A stretch of 64,000 nt of DNA from Calditrichia bacterium (GCA_026983775.1 JALSTK010000117.1:62001-126000), one strand, 5' to 3'. Shown: positions 46,959 to 57,142, counted from the first letter of the stretch. Notes: a model not told the origin generated them from the sequence alone. Numbers and translations are program-made.

Positions 46959-48086
46959 ATGAAAGAACGATTAAAAATAGTTTTTGCAGGAGGGGGAACC
47001 GGGGGCCACCTGTTTCCCGGTATCCAGTTAGCCAAAGCCATGCAAAAACGCTGGCAATGTGATATCCTATTTTTTGGAACTAAGAGAGGATTGGAACACC
47101 GGAAGGTCCCTGAGATGGGATTCAGGATTATATATATCCCTGTGAAAGGATTCAAACGAAGTTTCACCCTGGAAAATGTATCGTTTCTGGTAAGACTTTG
47201 GCGCAGCCTGCGTATTTCCAAAGAAGCTTTAAAAGTATATAGTCCGCATCTGGTAGTTGGAACCGGCGGATATGTGATGGGCCCCGTTTTAAAATCGGCG
47301 CAAAGATTGGGTATTCCCACTGTGGTTCAGGAACAAAACAGTTTTCCGGGAGCCACCACACGCTTATTGGCACCGAAGGCTAAATTCGTCTTTATCGCTT
47401 ATGAAGAAGCACGGGCGCATTTTAAAGATACACATAATATTGTCCTCACAGGCAATCCGCTGACCTATAATAAGAGCACGGAGGACCGTTCCTATATTTG
47501 TTCCGAATTCAACCTGAAGGAAGATTTACGCACCATTTTAGTAATCGGCGGTAGCCAGGGTGCGGCAAATATTAATACCGCCGTCTGGCAATTGATTACA
47601 CAGGGTATTATAGGAAAAGAATATCAATTATTGTGGCAAACCGGGGAACGGGAGTACATTACCTACCAGCAATTTTTGCAGGACACAGATTATTCAAACA
47701 TCCGTCTGTTACCATTCATCGATCGCATGGATTGGGCCTATAGTCTGGCGGATTTAGTAATTTGTCGTGCCGGGGCAATCACCCTTTCGGAATTGATGGC
47801 TGTCGGCATTCCCGCTATTTTAATCCCAAGACCGCATTCAACCGGAGACCACCAGTATAAAAATGCTCTGGCCTTGCAGGATAGAAAAGCGGCTATTTTA
47901 GTGCGTGATGATGCTAAACTCAGTAAAAATCTGCAGAAGACGGTAAAAGAGGTCTTACAAAACAAAGCAAAGTTAGAGGAGATGGCCAGAGAAATTAATA
48001 AATTACATATGCCCAATGCAACCGAGGATATCCTAATGCACATCCGAAATATGTTAAATGCTCAATATCATATGGATCTGGTTTGA
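46959..48086 (+). CDS. murG: Lipid II synthase MurG
   Basis: A 375-residue GT28 glycosyltransferase adding GlcNAc to lipid I at the inner membrane. The N-terminal glycine-rich loop is FAGGGTGGHLFPGIQLA, further blocks are VGTGGYVMGP, VVQEQNSFPG and the C-terminal donor-site region CRAGAITLSEL. Starts 4 bp after ftsW. Confidence 0.95.
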   Translation: MKERLKIVFAGGGTGGHLFPGIQLAKAMQKRWQCDILFFGTKRGLEHRKVPEMGFRIIYIPVKGFKRSFTLENVSFLVRLWRSLRISKEALKVYSPHLVVGTGGYVMGPVLKSAQRLGIPTVVQEQNSFPGATTRLLAPKAKFVFIAYEEARAHFKDTHNIVLTGNPLTYNKSTEDRSYICSEFNLKEDLRTILVIGGSQGAANINTAVWQLITQGIIGKEYQLLWQTGEREYITYQQFLQDTDYSNIRLLPFIDRMDWAYSLADLVICRAGAITLSELMAVGIPAILIPRPHSTGDHQYKNALALQDRKAAILVRDDAKLSKNLQKTVKEVLQNKAKLEEMAREINKLHMPNATEDILMHIRNMLNAQYHMDLV

Positions 48087-48087
48087 T

Positions 48088-49455
48088 ATGAAGAATCAAT
48101 TCAGGGCGAAAAAGTTCTATTTTATCGGAATCGGGGGGATCGGCATGAGCGGTCTGGCCGAGATCCTGTTGCGTATGGGCCACAAGGTGAGCGGGTCGGA
48201 TCGTCAATTATCCGAGGTGACGGAATATCTTGTTAAAATCGGAGCGTTGATCCATGAGGGTCATCGTGCAGAACAGGTTAAGGAGACGGATTTTGTGGTA
48301 TATACAGCGGCAGTTCATGAAAATAATCCGGAACTGCAGGAAGCCAAGAAGCGCCGCATTCCCGTCATGCGCCGTGCCGAACTTTTAGGTCAGTTATTCA
48401 ACCGGAAATTCGGAATTGCAGTAGCCGGCACACACGGTAAAACCACAACGACTTCTATGATCGGGCAGCTTCTGATCAGTACCGCAATGGACCCTACGAT
48501 TATCGTCGGTGGCCGATTGATGAATTTAAGAACCAATGCCCGCCTGGGCTTCGGTGATCTCCTGGTTGCGGAAGCGGACGAATATGACCGCTCTTTCCTG
48601 ACTATGATGCCCCGTATTGCGGTACTGACTTCTCTGGAAATGGATCATCAGGATATTTATCGTGATTTGGATGATCTGGAACAGACCTTTTTGCAATTTA
48701 CTCGTCAGGTAGCTTTTGACGGGGTAACCATTCTGAATGATGACGATCCTAATCTGCAGGGAATCGTAGATAAGATACCCGGAACGGTAGTTCGCTTTTC
48801 AACGGAACATACAACCGATTTCAGCGCCGGAGGGATTGAATGTAAGAACGGTGTGACTCATTTCGAATTATTCGATCGGCAAGGTTCTCAGGGTATCTTC
48901 TACCTTAATGTGCCCGGAAAGCATAATGTTAAAAATGCCCTGGCCACGATTGCCGTCGCTCGTGAATTACAAATTCCTTTTGAACAGATCCGAGATGCTC
49001 TGGTTCAGTTTAAAGGGGTGGAAAGGCGTTTTCAAATTATCGGCGAAGGGAAGGGTATCATTATAGTGGACGACTATGCGCATCACCCTACGGAAGTAGA
49101 AGCAACACTGGAAAGCGCAAAGACAGGTTGGCCCGAGAGGCGCATTGTGGCCGTATTTCAGCCTCATCTCTATTCGCGTACGCAATCATTCCACCAAGAC
49201 TTTGCGCGGGTTTTGTCCCGGGCCGATTTAACCGTGGTAACCGATGTGTATCCGGCCCGTGAAAGGCCCGTGCCGGGAGTGAACGGCCAATTAATTGTGG
49301 AAGGTTTAACCAATGAAGGCTACTATGTTGCGGATAAGCACCGACTGGCCGATTTTCTTCTAAGCCGCCTGCATCCGAATGATATGGTTTTGTTCTTGGG
49401 GGCTGGAGATATCACGAATGAATCGAAAACCCTTCTAAAAAGGATCACGGAATAA
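48088..49455 (+). CDS. murC: UDP-MurNAc:L-Ala ligase MurC
   Basis: A 455-residue ligase with FIGIGGIGMSGLAEIL (UDP site), VAGTHGKTTTTSMIG (ATP site around 112-126), EADEYDRSFL, and DDYAHHPTEV. I prefer the ATG at 48088, one base after the murG stop, over the in-frame ATG at 48058 inside murG because MurC proteins begin just before the Rossmann strand. Confidence 0.95.
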   Translation: MKNQFRAKKFYFIGIGGIGMSGLAEILLRMGHKVSGSDRQLSEVTEYLVKIGALIHEGHRAEQVKETDFVVYTAAVHENNPELQEAKKRRIPVMRRAELLGQLFNRKFGIAVAGTHGKTTTTSMIGQLLISTAMDPTIIVGGRLMNLRTNARLGFGDLLVAEADEYDRSFLTMMPRIAVLTSLEMDHQDIYRDLDDLEQTFLQFTRQVAFDGVTILNDDDPNLQGIVDKIPGTVVRFSTEHTTDFSAGGIECKNGVTHFELFDRQGSQGIFYLNVPGKHNVKNALATIAVARELQIPFEQIRDALVQFKGVERRFQIIGEGKGIIIVDDYAHHPTEVEATLESAKTGWPERRIVAVFQPHLYSRTQSFHQDFARVLSRADLTVVTDVYPARERPVPGVNGQLIVEGLTNEGYYVADKHRLADFLLSRLHPNDMVLFLGAGDITNESKTLLKRITE

Positions 49456-49456
49456 A

Positions 49457-50239
49457 ATGACAAGAAGAAATTCGAAACGCCGTCGCTCAAGAAGGATAAC
49501 TTTAATCTACCTGACGGTTATTATAGTGCTTTCCGGGATCGCTTTTACCTATCAGCAAGCGGATAAATATCTTCAGCGCCAATTAACCCGTTTCAAGCTG
49601 GATAACATTCATATTACGGGTAATCATATATTAAGCCGGCAGGATATTTTAGACCTCTGTGGTTTGCCGCCGGGGAAAAAATCTTTGATGCATGTTAATC
49701 CGATTACGGTAGCACGCCAACTCAGGCAATCTCCGTTCGTCAAGAATGCCAGTGTAGTTCGAAGCTTACCGGCCACCTTGCGCATCCGAATAGAAGAGAG
49801 AAAACCGGTGGCATTTATCTATGGACGTGGTTTGAATCTGATTGATGATCAGGGGTATCTCTTGCCTGTTCCGCAAAAAGAAAGACGCTGGAATCTGCCT
49901 CTGATCAGCGGAATTAAAGAATCTTTGGGTATGCTCGGCGAAAGAACCACATCGGCAAAAGCCCTGAAAGGTGTTGAAATACTTTCCTATTTACACTTTA
50001 TGCATTCTCCGTTATACGAGCTGGTGTCTGAGATTAATATGAAGAAATGGCGTCGGCCGATTTTAAGACTTACGCGTGGAGGAGCCGTCGTAAAAATTTC
50101 GCCGGATAATTACCAGGAAAATCTATTTATCCTGGACGGTTATGTTACAAAATATTTAAACTGGAGCGAGCTGGCAACAATTGAATATATTGATATTCGA
50201 TTTAAGGATCAGTTAATTGTAAAAGAAAAACGCGGATAA
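49457..50239 (+). CDS. ftsQ: Cell-division protein FtsQ/DivIB
   Basis: A 260-residue bitopic protein: basic N-terminus (RRNSKRRRSRR), one membrane helix (about 14-33), then a POTRA domain (DNIHITGNHILSRQDILDLCG, about 45-120) and the FtsQ beta domain (IEERKPVAFIYG, NLIDDQGYLLP). Partner of FtsL/FtsB in divisome activation. Located between murC and ftsA as usual. Confidence 0.9.
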   Translation: MTRRNSKRRRSRRITLIYLTVIIVLSGIAFTYQQADKYLQRQLTRFKLDNIHITGNHILSRQDILDLCGLPPGKKSLMHVNPITVARQLRQSPFVKNASVVRSLPATLRIRIEERKPVAFIYGRGLNLIDDQGYLLPVPQKERRWNLPLISGIKESLGMLGERTTSAKALKGVEILSYLHFMHSPLYELVSEINMKKWRRPILRLTRGGAVVKISPDNYQENLFILDGYVTKYLNWSELATIEYIDIRFKDQLIVKEKRG

Positions 50240-50260
50240 TTTTGTCTTAGAGGATTTAAA

Positions 50261-51490
50261 ATGGACAACGATGAAATTTTGGTTGGCCTGGATATTGGCA
50301 CAACAAAAATTGCTGCGGTAGTCGGTAAAAAAGATGAGTATGGAAATCTGAATATAGTCGGCGTAGGCCATGCCCCGTCGCAGGGATTACGTCGTGGAGT
50401 GGTGATCAATATAGAAAAGACGGTTCAGTCCATCCAAAGTGCGGTGGAACAAGCGGAACTCATGTGCGGGCATAAAGTCAGTACGGTTTATGCGGGAATT
50501 GCCGGAGACCATATCCGTTCCATGGACAGTAAGGGGGTTATTGCCGTAAGCGGCAAGGATCATATCATCAGCGAAGAGGATGTGAAGCGGGTGATCAATG
50601 CGGCCAGAGCGATTGCCCTGCCGATGGACCGGGAAATTTTGCACGTTCTGCATCAGGAATTTATTGTGGATGATCAGGACGGTATTAAGAATCCGGTTCA
50701 AATGGCAGGTGTACGCCTCGAAGCGGAGGTCCATATTATTACTGCGGCCGCTGCTTCTGCTCAGAACATCGTTAATTGCATCGATGCCGCCGGATACGAT
50801 GTAGCGGACATCGTGTTGGAACCGTATGCTTCCAGCCTGGCTGTACTGGATGACGATGAACGGGATTTGGGTGTAGCAATCATGGATATCGGCGGGGGTA
50901 CTACCGATATCGCCATATTTTTTGATGGCAGCATTCGTCACACATCAGTGATCGGTTTAGGGGGACAACATGTAACCAACGACTTATCCCAGGGATTACG
51001 CACTTCCATGGATCAAGCCGAGGATATCAAAAAGAAGTATGGTATCGCCATGCAGTCGCTTCTGGAAAAGGATGAATTGATCAAAGTCCCGGGAGTAGGA
51101 GGGCGTGCCCCGCGGGAAATTTCCCGTAGTGTGATATCTGCGATTATTCAGCCGCGGATGGAAGAGATGTTTCAGCTTTCCTTGCGGGAAATGGAAAGGT
51201 GCAATGTGTTCGACACCCTGGCTGCTGGTATCGTGTTAACCGGCGGAGCTTCCTTGTTGGTTGGCACGGCCGAACTGGCTGAACAAGTGATGGGGATGCC
51301 CGTTAAAATCGGTTTACCTCTGGTGAGCGGTGGATTGGTGGAGACGGTACGCAGCCCGATTTATGCCACCGGAGTGGGGTTGCTGTATTATGCACTAAAA
51401 CACGGGCCTAAAGATCGATCCGGCCATAAAGGAAATTTTGAATGGATATTGGAACGCTTGCGAGATATTTTCGATAATTTATTTGGATAA
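50261..51490 (+). CDS. ftsA: Cell-division actin homologue FtsA
   Basis: A 409-residue actin-fold ATPase that tethers FtsZ to the membrane. Phosphate-1 block VGLDIGTTKIAAVVG at 8-22, phosphate-2 block AIMDIGGGTTDIAIF (about 206-220), adenosine block GIVLTGGASLLVG. The amphipathic C-terminal helix (WILERLRDIFDNLFG) is the membrane-targeting sequence. Confidence 0.96.
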   Translation: MDNDEILVGLDIGTTKIAAVVGKKDEYGNLNIVGVGHAPSQGLRRGVVINIEKTVQSIQSAVEQAELMCGHKVSTVYAGIAGDHIRSMDSKGVIAVSGKDHIISEEDVKRVINAARAIALPMDREILHVLHQEFIVDDQDGIKNPVQMAGVRLEAEVHIITAAAASAQNIVNCIDAAGYDVADIVLEPYASSLAVLDDDERDLGVAIMDIGGGTTDIAIFFDGSIRHTSVIGLGGQHVTNDLSQGLRTSMDQAEDIKKKYGIAMQSLLEKDELIKVPGVGGRAPREISRSVISAIIQPRMEEMFQLSLREMERCNVFDTLAAGIVLTGGASLLVGTAELAEQVMGMPVKIGLPLVSGGLVETVRSPIYATGVGLLYYALKHGPKDRSGHKGNFEWILERLRDIFDNLFG

Positions 51491-51518
51491 AATCAAGGAA
51501 TAAAAACGGGAGAAGAGT

Positions 51519-52706
51519 ATGATTCAGTTTGATTCGGCTGCCGATCAGGCGGCAAAAATTAAAGTGATAGGCGTAGGAGGCGCCGGTGGTAATGCCCTGA
51601 ATGGAATGATCGAAACAGGATTATCCGGTGTAGAGTTTATTGCCATTAATACGGATGCTCAGGATTTGGAAATGAACAAAGCTTCGAGCCGAATTCAGAT
51701 CGGTAGAAATTTAACCAAAGGTTTGGGAGCCGGGGCCAATCCGGAAGTGGGTCTAAAAGCGATCGAGGAGGACAAAGATCGGGTGATAGAAATGCTCAAC
51801 GGGGTCGATATGGTATTCGTAACCTGCGGAATGGGTGGCGGCACCGGTACGGGGGCTGCGCCGATCGTGGCGGAAGTAGCCAAAGATATGGGAGCTTTAA
51901 CCGTGGGTATTACAACCATGCCCTTTGCTTTCGAAGGTCCGGTGCGGCGCAGAAATGCAGAAAAAGGAATTGAAGCCCTGCGCGAACGGGTGGACACCAT
52001 GTTGGTAATACCCAATGATCGCATCTTTAGTATTATTGAAAAAAATACACCGATTGTTTCAGCTTTTAAGGTGGCCGATTCCATTCTGTTGGAAGCTACC
52101 CGAAGTATCTCGGATCTGATCAATGTCCATGGGTATATAAATCTTGATTTTGCAGATATTCGCACGGTCATGGCCGGAATGGGCGACGCCTTGATGGGTT
52201 CCGGTGTGGGCATCGGAGAAAATCGGGCCATAGCTGCCGCCGAGCAAGCTATCTCCAGTCCGCTTTTGGATGGGGCCGATATCAGTGGCGCCCGCGGTGT
52301 TCTTATCAATATCACCGGTGGAAATACTCTCTCTATGTTTGAGGTCGGAGAGGCCAGTAACCTGATTCATGAGAAAGTCGGGGAAGATGCCAATGTCATT
52401 TTTGGGATGGTAATTGACGAAGAACTTACGGAAGAATTACGGGTTACCGTTATTGCCACCGGTTTTAATCGTGCGGCGGAACAATCGGAGGTGCTTCGAC
52501 AGCCGAAAGAAATAAAACGGGGTCCGTTTGGCGCTACGGATTTCAAAGAGTTGGATAAACCTACTTTTAAAAGGGAAAATAAAAAAGTGGACGAGAAATT
52601 TCCCGGCAGTCCACGACCTAATATCTTTAGTTTGCCTCCGGAAGATGTTCCGGAAGGTCTGGAGGATCTGGATATCCCGGCCTTTTTGCGTAAGCAGGTT
52701 GATTAA
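51519..52706 (+). CDS. ftsZ: Cell-division tubulin homologue FtsZ
   Basis: A 395-residue GTPase forming the Z-ring. Glycine-rich loop GVGGAGGNALNGM near the N-terminus, tubulin signature CGMGGGTGTGAAP (about 105-117), FNRAA-type T7 region. A charged linker precedes the conserved C-terminal peptide DIPAFLRKQ that binds FtsA. GGGAGAAG precedes the start. Last gene of dcw before a terminator. Confidence 0.97.
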   Translation: MIQFDSAADQAAKIKVIGVGGAGGNALNGMIETGLSGVEFIAINTDAQDLEMNKASSRIQIGRNLTKGLGAGANPEVGLKAIEEDKDRVIEMLNGVDMVFVTCGMGGGTGTGAAPIVAEVAKDMGALTVGITTMPFAFEGPVRRRNAEKGIEALRERVDTMLVIPNDRIFSIIEKNTPIVSAFKVADSILLEATRSISDLINVHGYINLDFADIRTVMAGMGDALMGSGVGIGENRAIAAAEQAISSPLLDGADISGARGVLINITGGNTLSMFEVGEASNLIHEKVGEDANVIFGMVIDEELTEELRVTVIATGFNRAAEQSEVLRQPKEIKRGPFGATDFKELDKPTFKRENKKVDEKFPGSPRPNIFSLPPEDVPEGLEDLDIPAFLRKQVD

Positions 52707-52712
52707 CTCTAA

Positions 52713-52761
52713 AACAGGGACCGATGGTCTCTCCCGTCCGTTGGCCCCTGTTCTGTTTTTT
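52713..52761 (+). terminator. Terminator closing the dcw operon
   Basis: AACAGGG (52713-52719) pairs with CCCTGTT (52746-52752) around a GC-rich inner part, followed by CTG and six T. It lies 7 bp after the ftsZ stop and is the only clear intrinsic terminator I see in the 16-kb cluster. Confidence 0.8.
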
Positions 52762-52872
52762 CGTGGAAAAATTATTTAAAGAAATAGAATAGCTATCCGA
52801 ATTAGTTATATAGATCAATCCAAATGAAACCATTAGGATTGGTTTATATCTGATATTTTTTCGGAGGGACAA

Positions 52873-53100
52873 ATGCATCAAGCCAATTTGTATCCTTTAC
52901 AGGAAGCCGCCAAAAATCTTGGGATCAGTGAATCATTGATTGAAAAGTTCATAAAAAAAGGCCTCGTTATCCCTATTAGAGATAAGAAGGCCAGAAAATT
53001 AACCCCTTACGGTTTACGCCAATTACGTCGGGTTATAAATTTGTACGAGCAGTCCTATTCCCTGGATCTGATCGAGCGCCTTATTAATAATGGATCATAA
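52873..53100 (+). CDS. Small MerR-like helix-turn-helix protein
   Basis: A 75-residue protein that is almost only a MerR-type winged helix (LYPLQEAAKNLGISESLIEKFIKKGLV..., then RKLTPYGLRQLRRVINLY). It lacks the long dimerisation helix and effector domain of full MerR proteins, resembling the DNA-binding part alone or CbpM-like modulators. GGAGGG precedes the ATG. It follows the ftsZ terminator and overlaps the convergent CpoB-like gene by 6 bp. A role in wall-gene control is only suggested by position. Confidence 0.75.
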   Translation: MHQANLYPLQEAAKNLGISESLIEKFIKKGLVIPIRDKKARKLTPYGLRQLRRVINLYEQSYSLDLIERLINNGS

Positions 53101-53946
53101 TTTAGCCATAATAGCCCGGGCCCTGGTCGTATAGGGACTATTTGGGAAATCCTCTTGTAAACGATTAAATTCTTCAATCGCCTTATCTTTTTGCCCTTTT
53201 CGAATATAACACAATCCCAGTTTAAACTGCGCGTCCGCCTTTTTATTGGAACGAGGAAAAGTTAGCACCTTTTCAAAATCAATAATGGCCGCATCATATT
53301 GGCGCAGCGCATAGTGACATTCACCGATCCAATATTGGGCATTATCGGAAAGAGAGTTGGTAGTACTGGTTGCCAACAAAGCCTGAAATGTCTGGAGGGC
53401 CGTTTGGTAATCTCGTGCTTCGAAGGCAGCGCGGGCCTGGTCGTACTGGTTTTTATAGTCATCCTGAGAAATAGCGCCGACAGCGGAATAAGAAGGAGCC
53501 GGTCTGGATGTGCTCAGTTTGTTGATTTCGGCATTTTGTTCGTCAACCAGGGCATTTAGCTGGGCAATTTGTTTGTCCTTTTGCTGAAGCTGCTTTTTTA
53601 ACTTTTGGACCTGTTGCTCGTATTTTTTAGCATTGTCCTCTTTCTGAATTTGCTGCCTGGCCATGGCAGTTGAGGCCGAAGAATTACTCTGCTTTTGATT
53701 GATTTCATTGGTGTCCAGCAATTTTAATTTTTCCTGATTGGCGCGTGGAGCCGGTTTCGGTTTGGCTGTTTGCTGACTTTCAGCCGGAGATATTCCTAAA
53801 AGTGCTTCGATGTCATCGAGATCTTTTTGCTGATCCTTTTTGCTGGTAGAACCGGGTTCTGCGGATTTCTTTTTGGTACCGGCACAATGTAACACAAAAA
53901 ACATCGAAAAAATGAAAATAAGAAAGATAAAAGTTTTACTACGCAT
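53095..53946 (-). CDS. CpoB/YbgF-like TPR lipoprotein
   Basis: A 283-residue exported lipoprotein (lipobox FVLHC at about Cys21). A charged linker leads to a coiled coil (about 95-145, KYEQQVQKLKKQLQQKDKQI), then three TPR units (about 165-283; AFEARDYQTALQTFQAL, YWIGECHYALRQYDAA, FKLGLCYIRKGQKDKA). This is the layout of YbgF/CpoB, which in proteobacteria links Tol-Pal with wall synthesis during division. No tol or pal gene is in the window. It lies downstream of rodA on the same strand, 107 bp apart. Confidence 0.82.
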   Translation of the reverse strand: MRSKTFIFLIFIFSMFFVLHCAGTKKKSAEPGSTSKKDQQKDLDDIEALLGISPAESQQTAKPKPAPRANQEKLKLLDTNEINQKQSNSSASTAMARQQIQKEDNAKKYEQQVQKLKKQLQQKDKQIAQLNALVDEQNAEINKLSTSRPAPSYSAVGAISQDDYKNQYDQARAAFEARDYQTALQTFQALLATSTTNSLSDNAQYWIGECHYALRQYDAAIIDFEKVLTFPRSNKKADAQFKLGLCYIRKGQKDKAIEEFNRLQEDFPNSPYTTRARAIMAKL

Positions 53947-54053
53947 CTGAACCTCCTGATAAATAGGCTGAGGTATTTTAGCTATAATTAACTCAATATA
54001 TTAATAGTCAAGAAATATGTCAATTAAATTGTTATAAAATAACAACCTGTCCT

Positions 54054-55274
54054 TTAATTATTGAAGCGATTCATGGAAAAATTCAGAACACAGCCCATCA
54101 TCGTAAGGGTAGAAATAAGAAAAGACCCGCCATAACTGATGAAAGGAAGGGGAAGTCCGGTTACCGGGGCCAGACCTATGGTCATTCCTATATTGACTAC
54201 AACGTGAAAAAACAAGACCGTTAGAATGCCAATAAGGGCCACGCTGCTAAAAACGGATTTTACGAGAACCGCTAAATATAATAGATAAAAAAGCAGGGCA
54301 AGAAAAAGTGCCAGTACAATCATAACACCCATAAAGCCCCACTCTTCTCCGATGACGGAAAAGATAAAATCCGTGTGCTGTGCAGGCAGGAATCTTAATT
54401 GGGTTTGGGTACCGTTTAAATAGCCCTTGCCCCACAGACCGCCGGAGCCGATTGCCACTTTGCTCTGGATAATTTGATACCCGCTGCCCTTGGGATCCTT
54501 TTCAGGATTAGCAAATGTAAGAATGCGTTGTTGCTGATAAGGACGAAGATGGGCCCACATGGCCGGTGTTGCCAGGCCTACCGTGATATGCAGGATAAAA
54601 ATGATTGCCATAATACTGACGGCTTTTCGTGAAAATATTAAGATAAGAACTACTATGAACATCCAAATGAGAAAGGCATAAAAATTAAAAGCAAACAGAG
54701 CGGTGAAAAAGGGGGAGATCAGAATAAAAAGAATGAACCAATTTAGTCCGGCCCAATACAGTAGTGGAATGAGTAAAGCCAGAAAAACAAGAGACGTTCC
54801 CAGATCCGGTTGTTTGGCAATCAATAGAAAGGGTAAAAATATAAGCACGGCAGTCACTAAAAGATGCTTGAATTTATTAATATCCACTTCAGGAGAGGAA
54901 AGATAACGGGCAACAGCCAATATGGTGGCCAATTTTGCCAGTTCGGAGGGTTGCAATTTAAAGGATCCGAATGCCAGCCAGCGCTCCGCACCGTAGCCCT
55001 TCACACCCAAAAAGAAAACAAGAATCAAAAGTAAGATGCTTAGACCGTAGAAGGGATAGGCCAGACGTTGAATGAGCTTCAAAGGAGTGAAGGCTACGAC
55101 CAACATGGAAATCAGCCCGATGGCAACGAAGATGAGCTGGCGGTTAAAATACAGTTGAGATTGAGCGTGGCCGGTATACGTTGCACTATAGACCGTGAAC
55201 AGACCGATTGTCAACAACAGAAGGATGGCACTCAGTAAGATCAAATCTATTTTAGCTGAAAAGTCTTTTGTCAT
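54054..55274 (-). CDS. rodA: Rod-shape SEDS peptidoglycan polymerase RodA
   Basis: A 406-residue SEDS-family protein with about ten helices: GYGAERWLAFGSFKLQPSEL, KQPDLGTSLVFLALL, GEEWGFMG, GLPLPFISYGGSFL. Assigned as RodA rather than FtsW because it follows mrdA (PBP2) and the mre genes, and FtsW is already in dcw. Polymerises glycan strands during elongation with PBP2. Confidence 0.93.
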   Translation of the reverse strand: MTKDFSAKIDLILLSAILLLLTIGLFTVYSATYTGHAQSQLYFNRQLIFVAIGLISMLVVAFTPLKLIQRLAYPFYGLSILLLILVFFLGVKGYGAERWLAFGSFKLQPSELAKLATILAVARYLSSPEVDINKFKHLLVTAVLIFLPFLLIAKQPDLGTSLVFLALLIPLLYWAGLNWFILFILISPFFTALFAFNFYAFLIWMFIVVLILIFSRKAVSIMAIIFILHITVGLATPAMWAHLRPYQQQRILTFANPEKDPKGSGYQIIQSKVAIGSGGLWGKGYLNGTQTQLRFLPAQHTDFIFSVIGEEWGFMGVMIVLALFLALLFYLLYLAVLVKSVFSSVALIGILTVLFFHVVVNIGMTIGLAPVTGLPLPFISYGGSFLISTLTMMGCVLNFSMNRFNN

Positions 55275-55279
55275 GGCGG

Positions 55280-57142
55280 TTATAAACTATCTATTGGTAC
55301 GGTGATAGGGATGGGGTTAAAATTATCCAGCTTTAACGGTTCGGTTTCTTCAACGGCCTGTGTGGAATCTCTTTTAACGATAGGCCTGGGAAGTAACTTG
55401 CCGTAAAAATATTTTTCCAGGAACTGTCGGGCAATCGGTGCGGCGACTCCTCCTCCACTACCCGCATTCTCAACAATAACGGCGATAGCCACTTCGGGTT
55501 TGTCAAAGGGCGCGAAGCCGATAAACCAGGCATGGGGTTCGCCGTGAGGATTTTGGGAAGTTCCGGTTTTACCCCCCATTTCGATACCCCGGACTTTTGC
55601 CTGCCAACCGGTACCCCCATTGACTACTTCCCGCATTCCCTCCCGAACCACGTCATAATTTTTTTCGGAAACCCCCTGAATATATTTGACGGCTGCCGGA
55701 AAGTGAATCATTTTTTTATCCACATAATCGTAAACATGGTCAACAAGATGCGGCTTGTAGTAGATGCCCCTGTTGGCAAGAATCATGGCAAATTGGGCCA
55801 TTTGTAAAGGGGTTACCAAAAGTTCGCCCTGTCCGATCGCGAGGTTGGCAAGATTTCCCCTTGTCCAGCCATGTTCCCCGTATAGTTTGTTAAAATAGTC
55901 GATGGAGGGAACCAGTCCCGGTTTCTCGTTTGGGATATCGATACCGGTCAGACTACCGAATCCGAATTTTTTGCTGTAACGGGTCCACACATCCAGGCCG
56001 ATTTTCAAGCCAAGCTGGTAAAAATAAACATTACAGGAGCCTTTTATGGCTTGCAGAAGATCAATATTTCCATGCCCTTTAACTTTCCAGCAATGGATAA
56101 TGCGTCGTCCTAATTTATAATAACCGGGACAATAGGCATGCCAATGAGGCGTAATAATTTTTTCCTGAAGTGCAGCGAGAGCGGCTACGAGTTTGTAAGT
56201 ACTTCCGGGGGGGTAAGTGGATTGAATCGCCCGGCTATATAAAGGATGGTGGGGATCGTTGATGAGTTTACTCCAAATTTCAGGATTGATCCGTCCGCTG
56301 AGTGAGCGGGGATCGAAATCCGGTTTGCTAACTAAGGCCAGAACACCGCCGTTTCGTGTGTCGAGAGCAACAAGGGCCCCCTGTCTTCCCGTAAAAAGCG
56401 ATTCCGCAAAACATTGCATTTTATAGTCCATATACAGGTAAAGGTCGTTTCCGTGAATGGGAGGAATATTACGATTCTCATCATAATACCCCAAATCTTT
56501 ACCGGAAGCATCGATACGTTTGTATTCCAGACCCTTTGTACCGCGAAGACTCAAATCATATTTCTTTTCAAGACCGGATTTACCGACAATGTCCCCCTGT
56601 TTGTAAATAGGACTTAATAATTGTTCGACCTGGGTCACTTCCCCGATGGATCCGAAAATATGAGGAGAATTAACACCGGGCATATAGTATCGCTTCGGTT
56701 CGACGATGGTTAAAACACCCGGAAATTCGAGACGGCGTTCTTCGAAATCAACCACATCCCGGGGAAGAAGATCGCGGGCAATGATCACCGGTCTGAAACC
56801 GAAATTTTGGTTAATTCGTTTGTACACCGTTGCGGAATCCAAATCCAGATGGTGTATAACGTAAGAAAGTGTTTGTGTGCTGACCGTTTTTGGAATGACG
56901 CTCAAAGCGAATGAAGGACGGTTATCAACCAAAATATTGCCGTTGCGATCTTTTATCAGACCACGTACCGGATAAATCTCAATAGAACGGATCGAATTGT
57001 TAATGGATTTCTGTAAATAAAATTCGGTGTTGTACAATTGTAACTTAGTAAACCCGCCGAGGAGGAATAAAAAGGATAAGAACAGGAGAGCTATGAATAC
57101 ATATTTTCTTCTCTCCAATAAACGACGCGGTAGTTCACGCAT
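55280..57142 (-). CDS. mrdA: Elongasome transpeptidase PBP2 (MrdA)
   Basis: A 620-residue class B penicillin-binding protein with an N-terminal membrane helix (about 14-34), pedestal domain (VRGLIKDRNGNILVDN), and transpeptidase motifs: STYPPGSTYKLVAAL (Ser-x-x-Lys), GSCNVYFYQLG (Ser-x-Asn) and GGKTGTSQNPHG (Lys-Thr-Gly). Partner of RodA, 5 bp upstream of it. Overlaps the mreD stop by 8 bp. Confidence 0.94.
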   Translation of the reverse strand: MRELPRRLLERRKYVFIALLFLSFLFLLGGFTKLQLYNTEFYLQKSINNSIRSIEIYPVRGLIKDRNGNILVDNRPSFALSVIPKTVSTQTLSYVIHHLDLDSATVYKRINQNFGFRPVIIARDLLPRDVVDFEERRLEFPGVLTIVEPKRYYMPGVNSPHIFGSIGEVTQVEQLLSPIYKQGDIVGKSGLEKKYDLSLRGTKGLEYKRIDASGKDLGYYDENRNIPPIHGNDLYLYMDYKMQCFAESLFTGRQGALVALDTRNGGVLALVSKPDFDPRSLSGRINPEIWSKLINDPHHPLYSRAIQSTYPPGSTYKLVAALAALQEKIITPHWHAYCPGYYKLGRRIIHCWKVKGHGNIDLLQAIKGSCNVYFYQLGLKIGLDVWTRYSKKFGFGSLTGIDIPNEKPGLVPSIDYFNKLYGEHGWTRGNLANLAIGQGELLVTPLQMAQFAMILANRGIYYKPHLVDHVYDYVDKKMIHFPAAVKYIQGVSEKNYDVVREGMREVVNGGTGWQAKVRGIEMGGKTGTSQNPHGEPHAWFIGFAPFDKPEVAIAVIVENAGSGGGVAAPIARQFLEKYFYGKLLPRPIVKRDSTQAVEETEPLKLDNFNPIPITVPIDSL

